Below, piece after piece: positions 12,538 to 26,429 of a DNA stretch of 64,000 bases. A program made the position numbers and the translations under genes. The DNA lies in NCBI GenBank assembly GCA_964020085.1, contig OZ026597.1, positions 4,145,394 through 4,209,393 on the forward strand, in the 5' to 3' direction. Numbering within the stretch: the stretch's first letter is position 1; the number at the start of each line of letters is the position of its first letter. The notes under the pieces were generated by a model. The model saw nothing but the letters and a program-made list of their open reading frames with translations, did no database searches and was not told the DNA's origin. Origin of the DNA: Micromussa lordhowensis. Lineage: Eukaryota > Cnidaria > Anthozoa > Scleractinia > Lobophylliidae.

Positions 12538-15130
12538 AACGCTTGCAACAAACTATTTTTAAAGCTTCTACATAACGAATTACGAACCAAGGTGTTAATT
12601 AATAGAGCGCTCGAAACATCTCGCGTTTCTGTATCTTATCCAGAAAACTCTGAACATAAGAATCTTGTTACTAACATGTACTGTTTTACTTCTTTTTTTC
12701 TTACACTTGAATTTGTGGGTTAACATTTGTGATTTAAATAAACCGATTGTGGAAGAAAGAAACCAAAAAACAGCTAATTAACAGAAAGCAGCAAAAAAAA
12801 AAAAAGAAAAGAAATAAATGAAGTGTGCACTAAGTTGTACTGGCAAGTCATTGTGCTTTATAAGTAGAGCGTCAAGAAAGTGAGAAAGACAACGACGAAA
12901 AAGCAATTTAAAACTGGCTCAAAATTATCACTTAATAAAACTCATTAAAAAGTATGGTTTTGTTTGAATTAGAAGGTATTCATTAAAACATTACACAGCA
13001 GGCTCGCCCACCTAACGTAACCAGTGTGCAGACACCTGAGTGATAAAGCAACACAAAAAAATACGACAATTAAAGAATACTACATGCTGGTTGCCATAAT
13101 ATTATATATACCTGTTAATTGCAGAGCTGGCCTCTTCGTATATTCAGCTCCGGTTAGGGCGCACCCACGATTGAAAACCTTGCTCAATATTTGGTTTTGC
13201 AACAATTTCATATATAGCAACAATAAAACCTTTTACGAGGTTAATCCCGGAACATATCAAAAACCCGATCACTTTATGATTGCTGCCCACAAGCGAAACC
13301 TTCCTCCTCAAGTTAAATATGCGTTGACTTCACTTAGTAACCGTATTTACTGTCTACAGACAACTTAATTTTAAAATAGGCTTCTTTTGTTCTCATGTGG
13401 TGAATTATTCATTGAAGCAGACACACTGAAAAGATGATCAACGCTTAAGTGAGATCAGCTGAACGCAGTCATTATTCGCGGAAGTTCTTTCGGCTAACTG
13501 TTTAGTGTATTAAAAATCCAAAGAGCGAATCTCATTTTTCGTCCTTGAACCTTTAACGAAACACTCGTGGGGAAAAATGACCACGCGAAAATTTATCCTT
13601 ACTCTTGACATTTTCGACTCTGGATTGGTGATCCATAAAAAACAAACAGCGTCGACTTCTGAATTGTCTGCGTCTTTTTCTTGTTTCTGATTATTTTAAT
13701 TCTCGTATTTTCTTTGTAAGCTAATTGGAACCTCATTTTGTTACAAAAGGAAACTCTGTCGTACCATTGAAACACGTTTTTTCTGGATTACGAGAAGTCT
13801 TGAACTTAAAGAGGATGGAAGTTTATCAGTGACAACTTGAAAGACGTTGAAACTGGTTTAAGATAAAAGTCTACATGAAGATGGACCGCCGGAATCAAAC
13901 AAAAGAAGATGGCACTTTATGTAGATATCAGATTTTGGCGTTTGAGTTGTCACGCAAAGGAAAGAAAGAGAGATTGCAATATGCAAGTCTTTCTGACATT
14001 TATCTCGGGCTTGTAAATGAATGAATATTCAAAGCCTTAATCCTCCCTTTTTAACAAGTATCTAATTTAAAACTACTCTCCGTTGTCATGTTCAAAGATA
14101 TTCACTGCTTCCTCCGATAAATTAAACATCCTTCTAATTAAAAGAAATCTTTATTCAACTGGTCTGACAAGAGCGTCACATCAGATTTCAAATTGGCGCG
14201 ACGGAAACTTCTGGCTGCAAATAAAACCGCTTTGTCTTGCTAAAACAGTGTCAAAAATTTGCATGATGGTGATTTTCGTTTGTGGGCGATACAACGAAGT
14301 AAACATGGGAAACTCTTGAAAATGAAAGAGAACGGAATCTTGAGAGTTTTGTGGTGGCTTAAGTGATTTGAGAATAAATTCGGGAAATGAAATGAGCGGA
14401 AAGTCCACGTGTATTGTCATGTGGGAAACAAACCACAGTAGTGTTGCGATAATTCGAAGAGTGTTTCGTCTCAACAGAACAAAAGATTGAGCTGAAAACG
14501 AGACAAAATGCAAAACTGATGCTCAAGCAACTTTTAAACAGCTTGATACATTATGAAATAGTTAAAGTACAAGGCTTCAGCTTGAAGTTTTTCACTTTGA
14601 AGAAAGTAAATTTGGAAACAAACATTTGAAATAAAACAAGAGTTTTTAATGTTTGTAAATGAATTGAATATATCAGCAACAATACCTTCGCTGGATAAGT
14701 AAGCGTCATATTTCGTTTTGATCAATACATCAACAAACCAGCAAACTCCGAGGATAGATTTTACAGGCGCTGCGTTCCGTATTGAGCAATGGTTATCCAT
14801 TGTCATTTAAGCACAGTTTACACCAACAAGATCGCGAGCGATTTCTGGTGTCGATGTATTTTTTTTCAGGGTTATTTACACCTGACACAGATTTCATCCT
14901 TTTCGTTGAACAAAATATCGAGAGAAAAAAAATGCAATTAAGTGCGCATTTCGCTTTTGAAAATGTCACCGTGCTCTGAATAGTTGTGTCTTCCGGGGCT
15001 GTTTTGCGCCTTCAGTTACAAAGGTTACAGATCGCTGGAAAAGTCATGATAAGTGCAGTAACACTGTATCTACAATTAAGAAATTACAGAACAGTTAATT
15101 TCATTATATCATCAGCATATCTCGTCACTG

Positions 15131-16123
15131 TTACACCGCACCTACTGGAGCGACTCTGTTTGCATTGACACCCTGGCACTGCAGCAACGCTTTAAAAGTG
15201 TCTCGAAATTCGGAATTCATGGACGCGTAAATAACTGGGTTCAAAGCGGAGTGGAGGGTGGCAAATATCACCGCCCCTGCATAAATGTACGAGTTCACTG
15301 CGTTCTTCATCGCGATATCCACAATCATGATTATAAACAGAGGCGCCCATGACAAGATAAAGGCACCCAAAACCAAAGCGACCATTTTTGCCGCCTTCAT
15401 TTCTTTAATCATGTTGAGTTTGAGATCGTTCTGATTCCGAAGAACGCTGTTGATAGCTGCTGCGATCCGTAGCTCATGGCGATATGCAGTTTGGAAGATT
15501 TTGATGTACGCAGCGAGGACGAAAATCGAAGGAAGAAGTCCCAGCACGCACACTGTTATGATGTATCCTCGAGCAAGATTTAGTGGCACTTGACAAAATA
15601 ACCCGGATGAAGTTTTAGGTTCAATGACAGTACGCCATCCCATGAAGGGGATAAATCCAAATATGGTTGAAAAAACCCACACGAAGGCTATGATAGGCAC
15701 TATAACTCGTTTTGTCATGATTGATTTGTAGCGAAGAGGAACCACAACAGCTAAAAATCGATCAAGCGTCACAGCGCCGAGATTGGCAACCGAATTAAAC
15801 ATGAGCATCACAGCAACAGAGATGGTGACATGGCAGTACTTGAGTCCATTTTCCACGCTGGGTCCAACGGTATTAGAGACCACAATCAGCGGCATAACAA
15901 CGAGCCCAATCATAAGATCACCCACAGCGAGACTTGTTATAAACGCGCTTGTTTTCGTTTGGAGTCTTCTGTTGGACACCACTGAAGCAATCACCAAGGA
16001 ATTTCCGGCCACAATAACTGCTGCTATAAGAAGCACTACACTGCACAGGAGGATTACATGTAGCTCAGCTTTGCCTTCACTCCAGTCAGATTTTTCGCCG
16101 TTTGTTGCTGTTCCGTTCGTCAT
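15131..16123 (-). CDS. Class A (rhodopsin-like) GPCR, adenosine/amine-receptor-like, intronless
   Basis: Seven-transmembrane plasma-membrane receptor of 330 residues in a single exon, with ATG at 16123 and stop at 15131. Class A landmarks are all present: Asn in TM1 (AGN, 39-41), Asp in TM2 (LAVGD, 65-69), disulfide Cys 97 at the top of TM3 and Cys 177 in loop 2, DRF at 121-123 in place of DRY, Trp 149 in TM4, Pro 198 in TM5, SWAP at 258-261 in place of CWxP, and NPVIY at 295-299. The N terminus has one glycosylation sequon (NGT at residue 3). TM4 onset with RYKS and the GFIPFMGW stretch resemble adenosine receptors, but the ligand cannot be deduced. No TM7 lysine is present, so it is not an opsin. 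The intracellular tail is short (about 25 residues). Intronless GPCRs of this kind are common in cnidarians. It is transcribed toward the thrombospondin gene. Confidence 0.92.
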   Translation of the reverse strand: MTNGTATNGEKSDWSEGKAELHVILLCSVVLLIAAVIVAGNSLVIASVVSNRRLQTKTSAFITSLAVGDLMIGLVVMPLIVVSNTVGPSVENGLKYCHVTISVAVMLMFNSVANLGAVTLDRFLAVVVPLRYKSIMTKRVIVPIIAFVWVFSTIFGFIPFMGWRTVIEPKTSSGLFCQVPLNLARGYIITVCVLGLLPSIFVLAAYIKIFQTAYRHELRIAAAINSVLRNQNDLKLNMIKEMKAAKMVALVLGAFILSWAPLFIIMIVDIAMKNAVNSYIYAGAVIFATLHSALNPVIYASMNSEFRDTFKALLQCQGVNANRVAPVGAV

Positions 16124-19100
16124 GATCTCTTGTCTTTCGGTGTCATAAATCGTTGATGGCTGCTAATCAGTCGTCCTGCGTTTGTAACCTTGAGTGAGAT
16201 TGTATTGAAATTCGCAACTGATGCAATCTGCGAGTAGTAGTGCCTTTAAACATGAACTGACAGCTGATTAAACAAAGCGCTCTTATCATCTATGAGTCTT
16301 TCTCACAATCTCCATCTGTCAGGGGGGTTTTCTTTGTTGAGTTACAAAATCTCCCGAAGTCCTTATGCCGGCGCAATACACAGAATTTCCGTCTTCTCTC
16401 ACAGGCCAATCCGCATTCGTAAAAAGCTGATCTATAATTGGGGAAGTATTTTGTTGCTAATAGGCCAAGAAAAGAAAAGAAAAAGGAAAATTAGTGGCTA
16501 TTTGAGAAGCAACTTTACTGTATTCGACTGTCACCTACTCATACAGCTTATGTTTAGTTTGTTTTTGTATTCTCTTGAAAAAAAGACAAACCCACTACTT
16601 CCTACCTTTCTACGCTGTTGTAATCAAGCAACGACTGAATTTTATGAGACCAGGTTCATAAGAAGAGTCCACAAGTGATAGCTTTGGGTGAACGCATGTA
16701 TTCTGTGTATAAGGCTGCGGTATAGATAAGGCTGCTCTTTCTGCCACTGAAAAATGAATATTTAATAAGTCACACCAGCTATATCGCACGTACAAGCGTG
16801 TGTCTACATATCATTACCTGAAGATTCGTCCCTGGCAGTTGTTTGAAACCTCCTAGTGTTATTTATATACTCTGGCAAAAACCTAGTGTGTATTCTGCGG
16901 CGAAAGAGCCTGACATTTAATAATAAAGTAAATTGTGTTTTGTTGACCTTTTCCCCAATATTTACCGATAAGTTACAACTGCTTGGTTCGTGTAAAACCC
17001 ACTTTTTAAAGAAATGGTCTGATAAAAATTTTGATCTTAAATCCTCTTTTAAGATTTCTTAATTGAAATGCATAGATTTTGCAGCATCTTAAGTCTTGTT
17101 GTGAAGTCAGTTTCTTTGATCATTGGGCTACTTAAACGATAACATCTAAAACAGCAATTTCTAAGGAAATCGCTTTTTAGCTTATTTATCGGAATACTCT
17201 GCCCAATGCATCTACCAGCGGAAAAAGCACTTCGCTGCAAAGCTTCCAATTGGCTCCCCACAGGCGGTTTATACAACATTATCATATTTGTTTTCAAAAC
17301 TCAGTTTTCGGTAGCCGTAGATAAAGAAATAAGATCGGACCTGACCACAACCACTACTTTGAAACTTAAAAGTTGTCTCCGGTTCCTTTATTTCACCGAA
17401 GTCGCCAAAAAAAGTGTGACAGATTTCCGGCAATGGAAAACTGAATCCAATTTGTAATTGTCCAATTGGTGATGCCTTCGAGCGCATGCGTACATTATCG
17501 ACAGTCACATGAACGAAAGAGTTTTATGAATCCTTCATAAGTTGCTTTATCACGTAGTTTAAGTAAATGCAGGCCATTTTTCTTTTCTTTTTTCTTCAAA
17601 AACACAAAAACCAAAAAACGTTTTTCCGACAAGTTATTTTGCTGCTCAGATCATTTAATTTACATCGCGAAGAGTGTGACAGTGAAGTGGCGTTGTTATT
17701 AATTGACATTTTTACTTTTTACTCTGATCGATATGATGCAAACTATATAATAAATATATTCTAACATAATTTTCCATTAAAATGACGCTAAAGTTTTACC
17801 CTACCGCTTAAGATTTTTCTGATCTTAATACTCCAAAGATCTTGTATGTCCTGATTCGGAAGAAATAACGGCCGTATTGAATAAAAATCTCTTGATAAGA
17901 TGTAAATATAATATTGGAAGCTAATAAAATTTTCCCTTCAATTTCGTCATTTCCAATTTCGTAAAACTTATTAGTGCTTTTAATATAAATAGAGTGTTTT
18001 AACAAGGACTATGGCGATTGTCATGTTAATGCATGGTGACAATTTAGTAAGACGTGATGGCTTCCAGCGGAAATGAAATGCCTATTTTAGATTTATCTCC
18101 ACTAAAAACAAATTTTTTGTTAAATTACTATGTCATTAATTTTATTGCCAGTCACCATAATTTAATTGCTAGCCTTTCTAATTAATTCCAACGTGTGACT
18201 GTTTTACTTTGGTGCAATTAGTATAGGCAATCAAATGATTTCCAAGTAAATTTTTCGCCCGTAGGGCGAGTGCAAACTGTAAACTTTGGAATATTTAAGA
18301 GTGCTTGTTTATTCCAAAATGCACGAGAAAAATCATTTGATTACTTGTTATTCAATTTAATGCCATCTTTCTGTACCCAATTTCAAGGTTCTGTACTGTT
18401 TGGGATTAATTGATGTCCTTTTAGCCAATCAGTGCGCTGAAAATTTGGATGTAATTGTTAATTAAGTAACAGGGTTTTGTTGTCGGATCGCTCCATCAAG
18501 ACACTCCGGCTTCTATGGCTGGTTTGCAGTGATTAAGTTAAAATTAAGTCAAGAATCTGGGATATGATAGATGATTCATACATAAACAACCTTGCCAAGA
18601 TTTAGGTCTGTGCGGATTTTCATTCGCGCGTTATTTGGAAACTGTTTCACCCCAATTTATAGAGTTTTGTATGGAGACGCCATGTTGGTGCCCTTCCAAG
18701 GGGCACCAACATGGCGGCCGTAAAGTGACAAAAACATCTGTCATTAAGTTTTACCATTAAAACGAAAAATTATTCCTCTAGAGCCCCGTCACATTGAAAG
18801 TAGTACTTCTTCTATTACAAGAACTGTTCAGTTAGCAAAAACGTGAGCGATAACTCCTCTTTAGATCTATGTGAAAGCCCTCTCGTGCCGCCATTTCACT
18901 GTCACGCAAACATTAGAGGGTCTTACATCTCATGAAACTAAAACTTCATAAGGATTGATAATTTTTAGTTTTGGAAAACGATGACGTCACATGAAAACCA
19001 GCAATATACAAGGATGGTTTCACTAGCGATCAAGCGTAAGTACAAAGCAAGGTACGCAGGCGCAGTAAAATGTTGATGGGTAGCGCTTTTTGTCAGGACA

Positions 19101-19561
19101 ACTTCGTAATATAAGTTGTTACTTAGCAGTACCTTACTACGTCTGTAAAAACCAGCCTTTATTGGAGAGCTTACGCACATGACATGAATGCCACGCACGC
19201 AAACATGCACCCACGCACGTGCACGCGCGATACACGCACGCACGAAGTCGAGTTTGTAGGGTTATCAATACGTTTTCCCTTTCCGTTCATGTGATTGTAT
19301 AAACGTTCTAGCAGAGTTGTAGTGAAGGGGTATGGTCTTTCTTTAGATTCACCTATTTATCCATTGTTTAGATCCCATTCAAAGTACACATCAAGTGACT
19401 TTCAGATCAGTCATATCTCTAACTCTAAATACAGTAAAAACCCGCCTGTAACAACCTACATGATTTGAAGTCTAGAAAAATAGGTTCTTGTGTTTTGGGG
19501 TAGTTATTGGCAACTTTGGATAAGTAGGTTCTAAATAGATTCTTAATTTCTTCGAAGAGGT
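16124..19561. other. Intergenic AT-rich region upstream of the GPCR
   Basis: No gene recognised. The GPCR promoter presumably lies just above 16123 but no core motif could be assigned. The only structure is a short perfect hairpin at 18679-18716. Open frames here are short and of low complexity. Confidence 0.5.
18679..18716. repeat. Short perfect hairpin
   Basis: A 16-base arm cgccatgttggtgccc is repeated exactly in inverted form (gggcaccaacatggcg) with a six-base loop. It may be the remnant of a MITE or a transcribed hairpin. Confidence 0.85.
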
Positions 19562-20140
19562 ATTCAGAATTAGTTGATGATTACCAGAGAAGTCTTCCAT
19601 AACCGCAGACTCCAAGATATTGCTATCTTAATGTTTAAGACTAAGAAATTTCGTTCCAGCATATATTTCAGAACTATTTAGTTCTAATACGAGTAATTAT
19701 AGCCTTAGAAATAAAGACAATTTTTCCTTGCCTAGATATGATAACATTTCCAACTGGAGACGTAGTTTAAGATATACAGGTGATTTTATTTGGTCTAAGC
19801 TCCCAAAGTCTATTAAGCTGATTGAAACCTTGTATCCTCTTAAAAGAAAATTGAGAAAGTTAGACCTTAGAGACTTTTTAAGAAGTAATTGGAAAGGATT
19901 GTCATTTGTGTAATAATTAGTTGTTATCATACTTGTTATACATAGATAAGTGGTAGATCCTGCAAAAAGGCTGGGAGGGACTTTGATTCATTTTAGATTT
20001 TGTATTTAATATCTTTAGATAGATTATCTTTAGGTTAGATTTTGCCTTTAATAATGATTTTAGATTCGTGTCACCAATTAGTATCTGTAAGAAACTAGAA
20101 CGAAAAACACGTTAATAAAATTATTATTATAATTATTATT
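19562..20140 (+). mobile_element. 3' end of a non-LTR retrotransposon (LINE ORF2 C-terminus), decayed
   Basis: In one frame, with two adjacent stops near 19576 and one near 19632, the translation gives YISELFSSN, then NYSLRNKD, then SLRYTGDFIWSKLPKSIK and an FKRK-like segment (LKRKLRKLDL), ending at the stop at 19911-19913. The order SLRN, SLRY.G..W..LP, then a Lys-rich helix is the usual carboxy terminus of animal LINE reverse transcriptase proteins. A 3' UTR and a terminal ATT-rich tract (about 20118-20140) follow. The 5' part, including the reverse transcriptase, is missing, as expected for 5'-truncated insertion. Confidence 0.75.
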
Positions 20141-23100
20141 TTGATCCTTAAAATACATACAGTATTTATTTGCAAATGTATGATGCATTTTCTTGTAATA
20201 TTTGTAATATTTCAATATTGCACAATCCTTGTTTTCCCATCAATTACCAGCAATTGCTAAGCCTTATCTCTTTCTGTACAGAAAAACGTTGTCATGGAGT
20301 ATGGACTCCATCACGCATCGATCCAAGTTGTAACACCAATTATTTCACATCAGCAGTTTATAATGAAGTTATTGTAAAGTTTCGTGTCTACATTTTTCAA
20401 AATATCACGGTATAATCTTGCTTTGTATATTGCTACAACTATTTCACTTTCTATAACTTGTTGCGACGGTGTGTTGTTTCTCCGAATTCGCATTTTGATT
20501 GGTCTTACTTATGATAAATTGAAGAACAGACTCCACATTAACATTTCTTTTTTGTTTCTGTATTATATATATAACAGATTTCCTCTTAAATACAAATGTG
20601 GCAAGCCGGGGGAGGCAAACGAAAATGTTTCTAGTATACGTAGGATTTAAAAGATCTGATCAGCCAACAATAGAATTAGAATACAAGACCCAACCCGAAA
20701 CAGCTTTCCAGGTTGCAGTTTGAACTCTATCATGTCGAAATAAGTTTTTCTACGTATCAATCAGCCTTGCTTTATCGTTATTCAGATTCCATGTTGCTGT
20801 ACTTCTGTTCAGTAATTGATCACAGATGTCGTCAGGATGTAAAAGAACAAGAAGTGATAGCCAAGTGTGTCATTGACGTTCTTACCAGATTTTGACATCT
20901 TCTGTGATCTATTACTGAACAAATTACTCAACAAGACACATTTGTTCATAAAAGAAAAAAAAAACATCGTTCAAAAGACTATAGTATCTCAAAAACTAAT
21001 AAAACGAGGATATTATATTTTCGTGATGTTGAAGAAACGTGTCGACCTCCACCTGACGCTAATTCAAAAAACACTTTTCACCTTCAATGTACCCGAAAGT
21101 GCAGTACATTGTATTTTCAAAGATTGTATTTCTGATATAAAAATTGTTAAAAAATACAAAAAGACAAAGCATGCTGAAGCCATCAAATTCTAAACCTATC
21201 GCTTTTTTTGTTGGATAGCATTGTTAGGCAAATAAAATAACCAGACTCGCAGATATTAAACCATTCTTGATTTACATCACAATACCGAACTGATGGCGGA
21301 GATGAAGAACCCAAACAGAAAGACTTAGTAATATTTTCCTTCAGTTCTTTATACAGTTTTGGAATGAAAACAGCTGAAAACAGCTGGAAAATCGAGAAAC
21401 TTCAGTTTCTCTTGTTTGTAGAAAATATTGTAATAAAACGATCATTTTCTTGCAAACACGTGAATACAGATAGCATGTCTGTATTATAGTTTTAGTCGTA
21501 ACATTGTTAAATTATGGAATATTTAGTGCTACCGACAACTTGCAAAGCTTTATCAGTTGCTTAGCACACGGGAAAAAAAGATATCTAAGATGAGATATTA
21601 TTCCTCAAGACAAACCAATTTTGAACGTTTTTGTTCGGGTATTTTTCGGTTTTGAGAGGAACTTGAACTTTGGCACTTTTTGAGTAATGTACCTAGAAGT
21701 TGGTTTCCCCCAACGTCTGCAGAAAAACATAATATTTATTATCAGGTCATAAACCACTTAAAGAACATTTGCATTGCGGTGGCCCAACATAGAGGCGAGG
21801 TTATTAAAAGACACAAGCTGTGAAAGGTATCTGTTAATAACCTGATCGAAGATTATGTTTTCCTCAAACTCGAATGAATGACAATCAAGTTTCTTGGATT
21901 TGCTTTTAAGACGAGCTCATTAGGATGGAATATATGCATGATAAGATGAAAACGTTGGTGGGATAAAAAAAACTTTTACTTGGGACTATCCATAAACGCT
22001 GTATAACCCAGAAAGATGCAGCAAGCTGAATTCAAATCGAATCAATGGTTTCGTCTTCGTGGAATGAGAGTCTTACGCACGATATTGAAAATTTGTGTGC
22101 GGAGACAAATTCAAATACGCCGGACAGTTTGTGGAAGCCTATCACCAGCATTTAATTATTTACAGTCGAAATTTTTCATAGATGTATAGAGACTTAATGG
22201 TTTGCTTGACGCGAAAAGTCGATAATGGCGAAGAAGCACATAAAATTATTGAAGGGAGATGATAAACCTACCTTGATCAACTGGCCATTAATAGTTGCAG
22301 TTTATGCTTGTATTTTGTAAAGCCCTTCACCAATTGAAGGTTTCGTGCAATTTAAATTATGTCTGTCGTGAAAGTATAGCGTTGGCTCGTCTGAAAGACA
22401 TCATCGCAGGCTGTGATTGGTTCGTTCCAAGTTAATATTCAAAAATCGTTATGTGGGATAACAGAGCTGGCAGCGTCTTTCCGGAAGTATCAAGTTTGAA
22501 TATTTTTGGGAGAATACACGATTTTTAATTGCAGCAAGATTGTCTATGAAACGTCATTAAAACGTCTATGAAACGTAATTTAATTTTTCCTTTTTTCTTT
22601 TTGGAAATCAGCGGGGTTGTTAATGGCTTAAAAGGCAAGAACCTAACTCCATACTTCCAATTTTTTTTAAAAATCTTTATTAATTTGAGAAAAGTCGCAC
22701 AAAACCGTTTTGGCCTTCAAAGTTTCATTCAGTATTGTAGCACTGAAATTCGAATGACATCCCCCCTTCAAAAAAAAAATCGTTAAAACAGTGCAATATA
22801 TGAGCTGAGCGGGACTTTTCTTTAGCAAGTTTAGTATTTAAGTAGTTTTACGTTATCACGGACGCCCAAGGCCTTTATCAATTAAGTTAAATTGAAAGAC
22901 TTTGTCTGTTCATTTCTTTACAAAGCAAATTTCCACCATTATTGTTTAAGTTTGTTCTGCATAAATAATGTAGATTGTACTTAAGAAAGCCAAGTAGATT
23001 TAAGTATTCTCGTCTTTTATTGTGTGATATAGAAAGACAAAAATTAATGCTTGACTCCGTTACTGAAAGTTTCAAATACTTGGTCCATAGCTGACTTTAA

Positions 23101-26086
23101 AAAGAGAGGAGCCTGAGACCGAGAGTATATAAATTGCTGCAGGGGCCTATGGAATTATATGTGGAAAGACAATAAACCTAAATAAAAATCCTGAGACGAA
23201 TGAAAATACCTGATGATATTATTGGTTCATCTAGATGCACAGCAACGTTTGTGTTAAGGTGTTCTCGAAAATGACGCTTGCTTCTCCTAATCACCTTGTA
23301 AACATCAGAGGATACTCTCGTACCCAGGCCATCCTTTTTATCAAAGTGAACCACTGTCATACCTGGATATGACAGTGCAGTCGTGCAACTCTCCGCGCTT
23401 TGAAAGGGGCACTTAAGCCGTGTCTCTTTTGTTAGTTACCCAGCAGCCAACGAGCAATGCGGAAAACAAATGCAGACACAACTTTTACCGCTGTAGAACA
23501 TTAGCACATTTATTACTAGACTTTGATTACGTTTGCAATGTATATCAATCTGATTTCGAATGTACTCGCATTTGTGCAATTTTATGGATAGGCAGCCATG
23601 CATTTCTCCTCCGTTGGTGCTTTTAAGTCACCCGGGAACGAGAGACCATGGTCTTTTGACCGGAACACTCAGCTCTTTTTGCATTAATTGCTTTTATTTG
23701 ACTTAATCGTGTCTTACTATCATGGTAGACTATCAAAATTCAGACTATTAATTGTGTCGAAAATGTAAATACTTTTATTATCATTATAATGTAAGTTACA
23801 TTTTGCTCACACCTGCCTTATATTTTAAGACATTCAGTAAACGAAAAATGGTTTCAAAAACCAAAGTATCAACTAAAAGGCATGGATTGCGTTATCGGAT
23901 GATAGCCATAGTGATGTATTTGTTTAGGTTTTCATTCGGGCTTAGTTGGCGGTGATATAAATGCCATTCCCATGCAAATTTTGTAATTTCTTAGATTTGT
24001 ACTCTTGTAAAATGGTTAAGACGTTTTGAAAAAGGGAAAAAAGCTTCACACACGAGGTCTATGATTCAGTTCGTTACTAAGCAAAATAGGAGGTGAAAAT
24101 AGAAAACATTTATTTGAATCCGCATCAGTATAAACGTACTTCCGCATATGCTTACAATGGTCTTGTTTTGTTTCGCCACTTGTATATATGTCGGAGAACT
24201 CGATATAATTTCTACCTTAAGCGTGAAAGTCTTCGATTTAGCCTTACTACAAATGTCTTTGTATAAGGCTGAGTAAAAACATGTGCGCCTGTTATGTCTT
24301 GTACGTTTGAAGGCCAATATTGCCATTCTTATTGATGACAAAAGAAAGAAAGAAAAGCTCTTAAATGTAATCCTTTGAAATGCTGTTCTTCTTCAACTTA
24401 ACTGGCAAGTTACAGTTGCTTAGATATGTGTCTCGTTTGTTCATCTGCGTTAATTTGTTGCTAGTATTATATTTCACCAGAGGCTGACTAAATTGTTACC
24501 TCTTTTAAAATACTTTTACCTCGTTCTAAAACAACCTACCAGAATCGAGAGACAGCTTGAGATGTAAATCCTCAGGAAAAAAAAAACTTCCAACCACTCT
24601 GGGTCTCGAGATCTTGCGCTTTGCAGTTACTTTACTTTGTGAAAGAAGCGCGAAGGATTATTCATTTATGGCTTTTAACAAAAAAGACCCTAAGCGCCAT
24701 CTGCAGCTGATCCATTTGGTCCAATTATATTTTTTCCTTTCTGCAATTATGTACTTCACTGATGCCATTGTGGTGTTGTGGCTATGATGAGACATATAAA
24801 CTGCGATTGGGAATTTTAATTTTTACTTTTCGCAGTGTAGCTGATTATAAATGGTCCAGAGCCATCATTTTATGGATTAGTCGTGTTATTGTTTCAAGTA
24901 GAACTTTTAATATCAGAATGATTTTTGATGGGCGATAGAGAGCCATTAGACAAGTGCCTACAGGCATTGGGATTAGATCGAAATTTTATAGTGGCGTCCC
25001 CGAATAGCAGAAATAGGGAATGATGGACCAGTGTAACTATGGTTACACCACACTTTTGGATGTATGCACATGGCAGTAGAGATGTGCATAATGGACAAAT
25101 GGGTTCTGGAGACATTTAAAGATGTTTGGAGACATTTAAAGCGTAAGCGAAGTCGGTGCGTGATCAGACGGATGAGCCTCTGGGTAGTATAAAAAAAAAA
25201 AAATACGAAACGGATACAGGTACAGATAACACGCTTGTGTTTTTGTTGGTAGAGTCCTTGATGTTGGGTATACTTATGGTTGAATTAAAAGCTTGAGCCA
25301 GTGTGATCCAAGAAGGACGCCGGCGATTTTGTTCATTTCAAAGAAATTCAAGCGAGCGCGATAGAATTGGGAAAGATATGCCGGGAAAGCCTGGACGGCT
25401 GTTGCATTGATTACGTCAGCAAATTGGAAAGCCTCGAATTAGCCTAGATTTTGGACTAGAGAGCTTTCAACGCATAATGGCCACACCTGATTGTGAATCC
25501 GGCTCAAATGTCGCGTTATCGCCGTGCATCTGCTGATCTCAATTTATCGGTAAAGTTCGACTTCAGCACTACACGGAGGTAGCCGATCATTTGAATCAAA
25601 GTCGAGTCATAGTCAGGTAGCACGACAAGCTAAATCGCGCGACTCACCTTGGCGAGACCTTGATTCAAACGTCAAGCTATGTTTATGTCAAACTCAATGC
25701 ATGTACATGTACATGTATATGCATTGATATTTTTTTCGGTGATCAGAACACAATGCATCTGTAAGAGGATGGAGCAGAGATGCAAGTACCACTGAATTAA
25801 GTTTGATAGAATAGCCAAATGCTGTGTAGAACTGAACTGAATTACAGCTGAGTTCAACTCGATCGAGTTAAGAGTGACGTCAGAATCAACTATCGACTTA
25901 GTCTCCTACGCAGCCGCGAGTATATGAGTCATCACGCAACGCTAGTGACAACCCAAATAAAGACTGCGTAGGAGTCTGCTATCGACCTACAGTGTGCTAA
26001 AGTCGAACTTTTAAAATTCATTTCAACACGACGATAGTGCCACGTTTGAACAGAGCCTAACAGTTTTTGCAAATGTAGTTATTTGA
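20141..26086. other. Gene-poor AT-rich region
   Basis: Nearly 6 kb with no recognised gene, RNA gene or clear transposon protein. Frames such as 20170-20415, 20867-21193 and 24066-24341 lack domains, splice-supported continuation or biased composition. Probably old decayed repeats. Confidence 0.5.
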
Positions 26087-26148
26087 TATTTAACAATTAT
26101 TCCACGAGCGCGTGCTGGATATGAGGTGGAGGACAGCCAAAGAAGCGG

Positions 26149-26150
<2 letters not shown>
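26087..26150. mobile_element. Half copy of hairpin family 3
   Basis: taacaattattccacgagcg followed by gctggatatgagg and gacagccaa matches the left arm of the hairpin at 44762-44878. The right arm is replaced by an AAT microsatellite at 26149-26183. Confidence 0.75.

Positions 26151-26183
<33 letters not shown>
26149..26183. repeat. (AAT)n microsatellite
   Basis: About eleven uninterrupted AAT/ATA triplets directly after a half hairpin of family 3. Confidence 0.95.
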
Positions 26184-26184
<1 letters not shown>

Positions 26185-26429
26185 TTTATCATTCGATGCA
26201 TTTTTTCCTTTCTTTACATTGGCCGAGAGCCCACCACGTGACCTGCAAATAACTGCCTACAAATAATGGTCTGCTCATGCGTAGTACCGTCTAAACGTGT
26301 TTTGCTGCAAATAACATTCTGCTCATGCGTAGTTGGAACCACGTTCTCGAAAGAAAAATGGCAGACCGCTTCCCTGAGCTTCCAGGAAGTGATTAAAATA
26401 TGAAAACAAACTTGGTGATCGAATGATAA

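Larger units (their letters stand above)
11669..15130. other. Intergenic region between thrombospondin and GPCR
   Basis: The 3' flank of the thrombospondin gene followed by AT-rich sequence. A polyadenylation hexamer AATAAA is at 11914-11919, 246 bases after the stop codon. A G-quadruplex motif lies at 12516-12537. Short open frames such as 13024-13368 show no recognisable domain or exon signature. Nothing else could be supported. Confidence 0.6.

Noticed and set aside
13024..13368. 114-codon open frame downstream of thrombospondin
   Set aside because: No recognisable domain, low-bias composition, and no splice continuation found.
24894..25115. Minus-strand frame with a CPLC motif
   Set aside because: A single Cys pair is not enough to name a domain and no flanking exon or transposon similarity was found.
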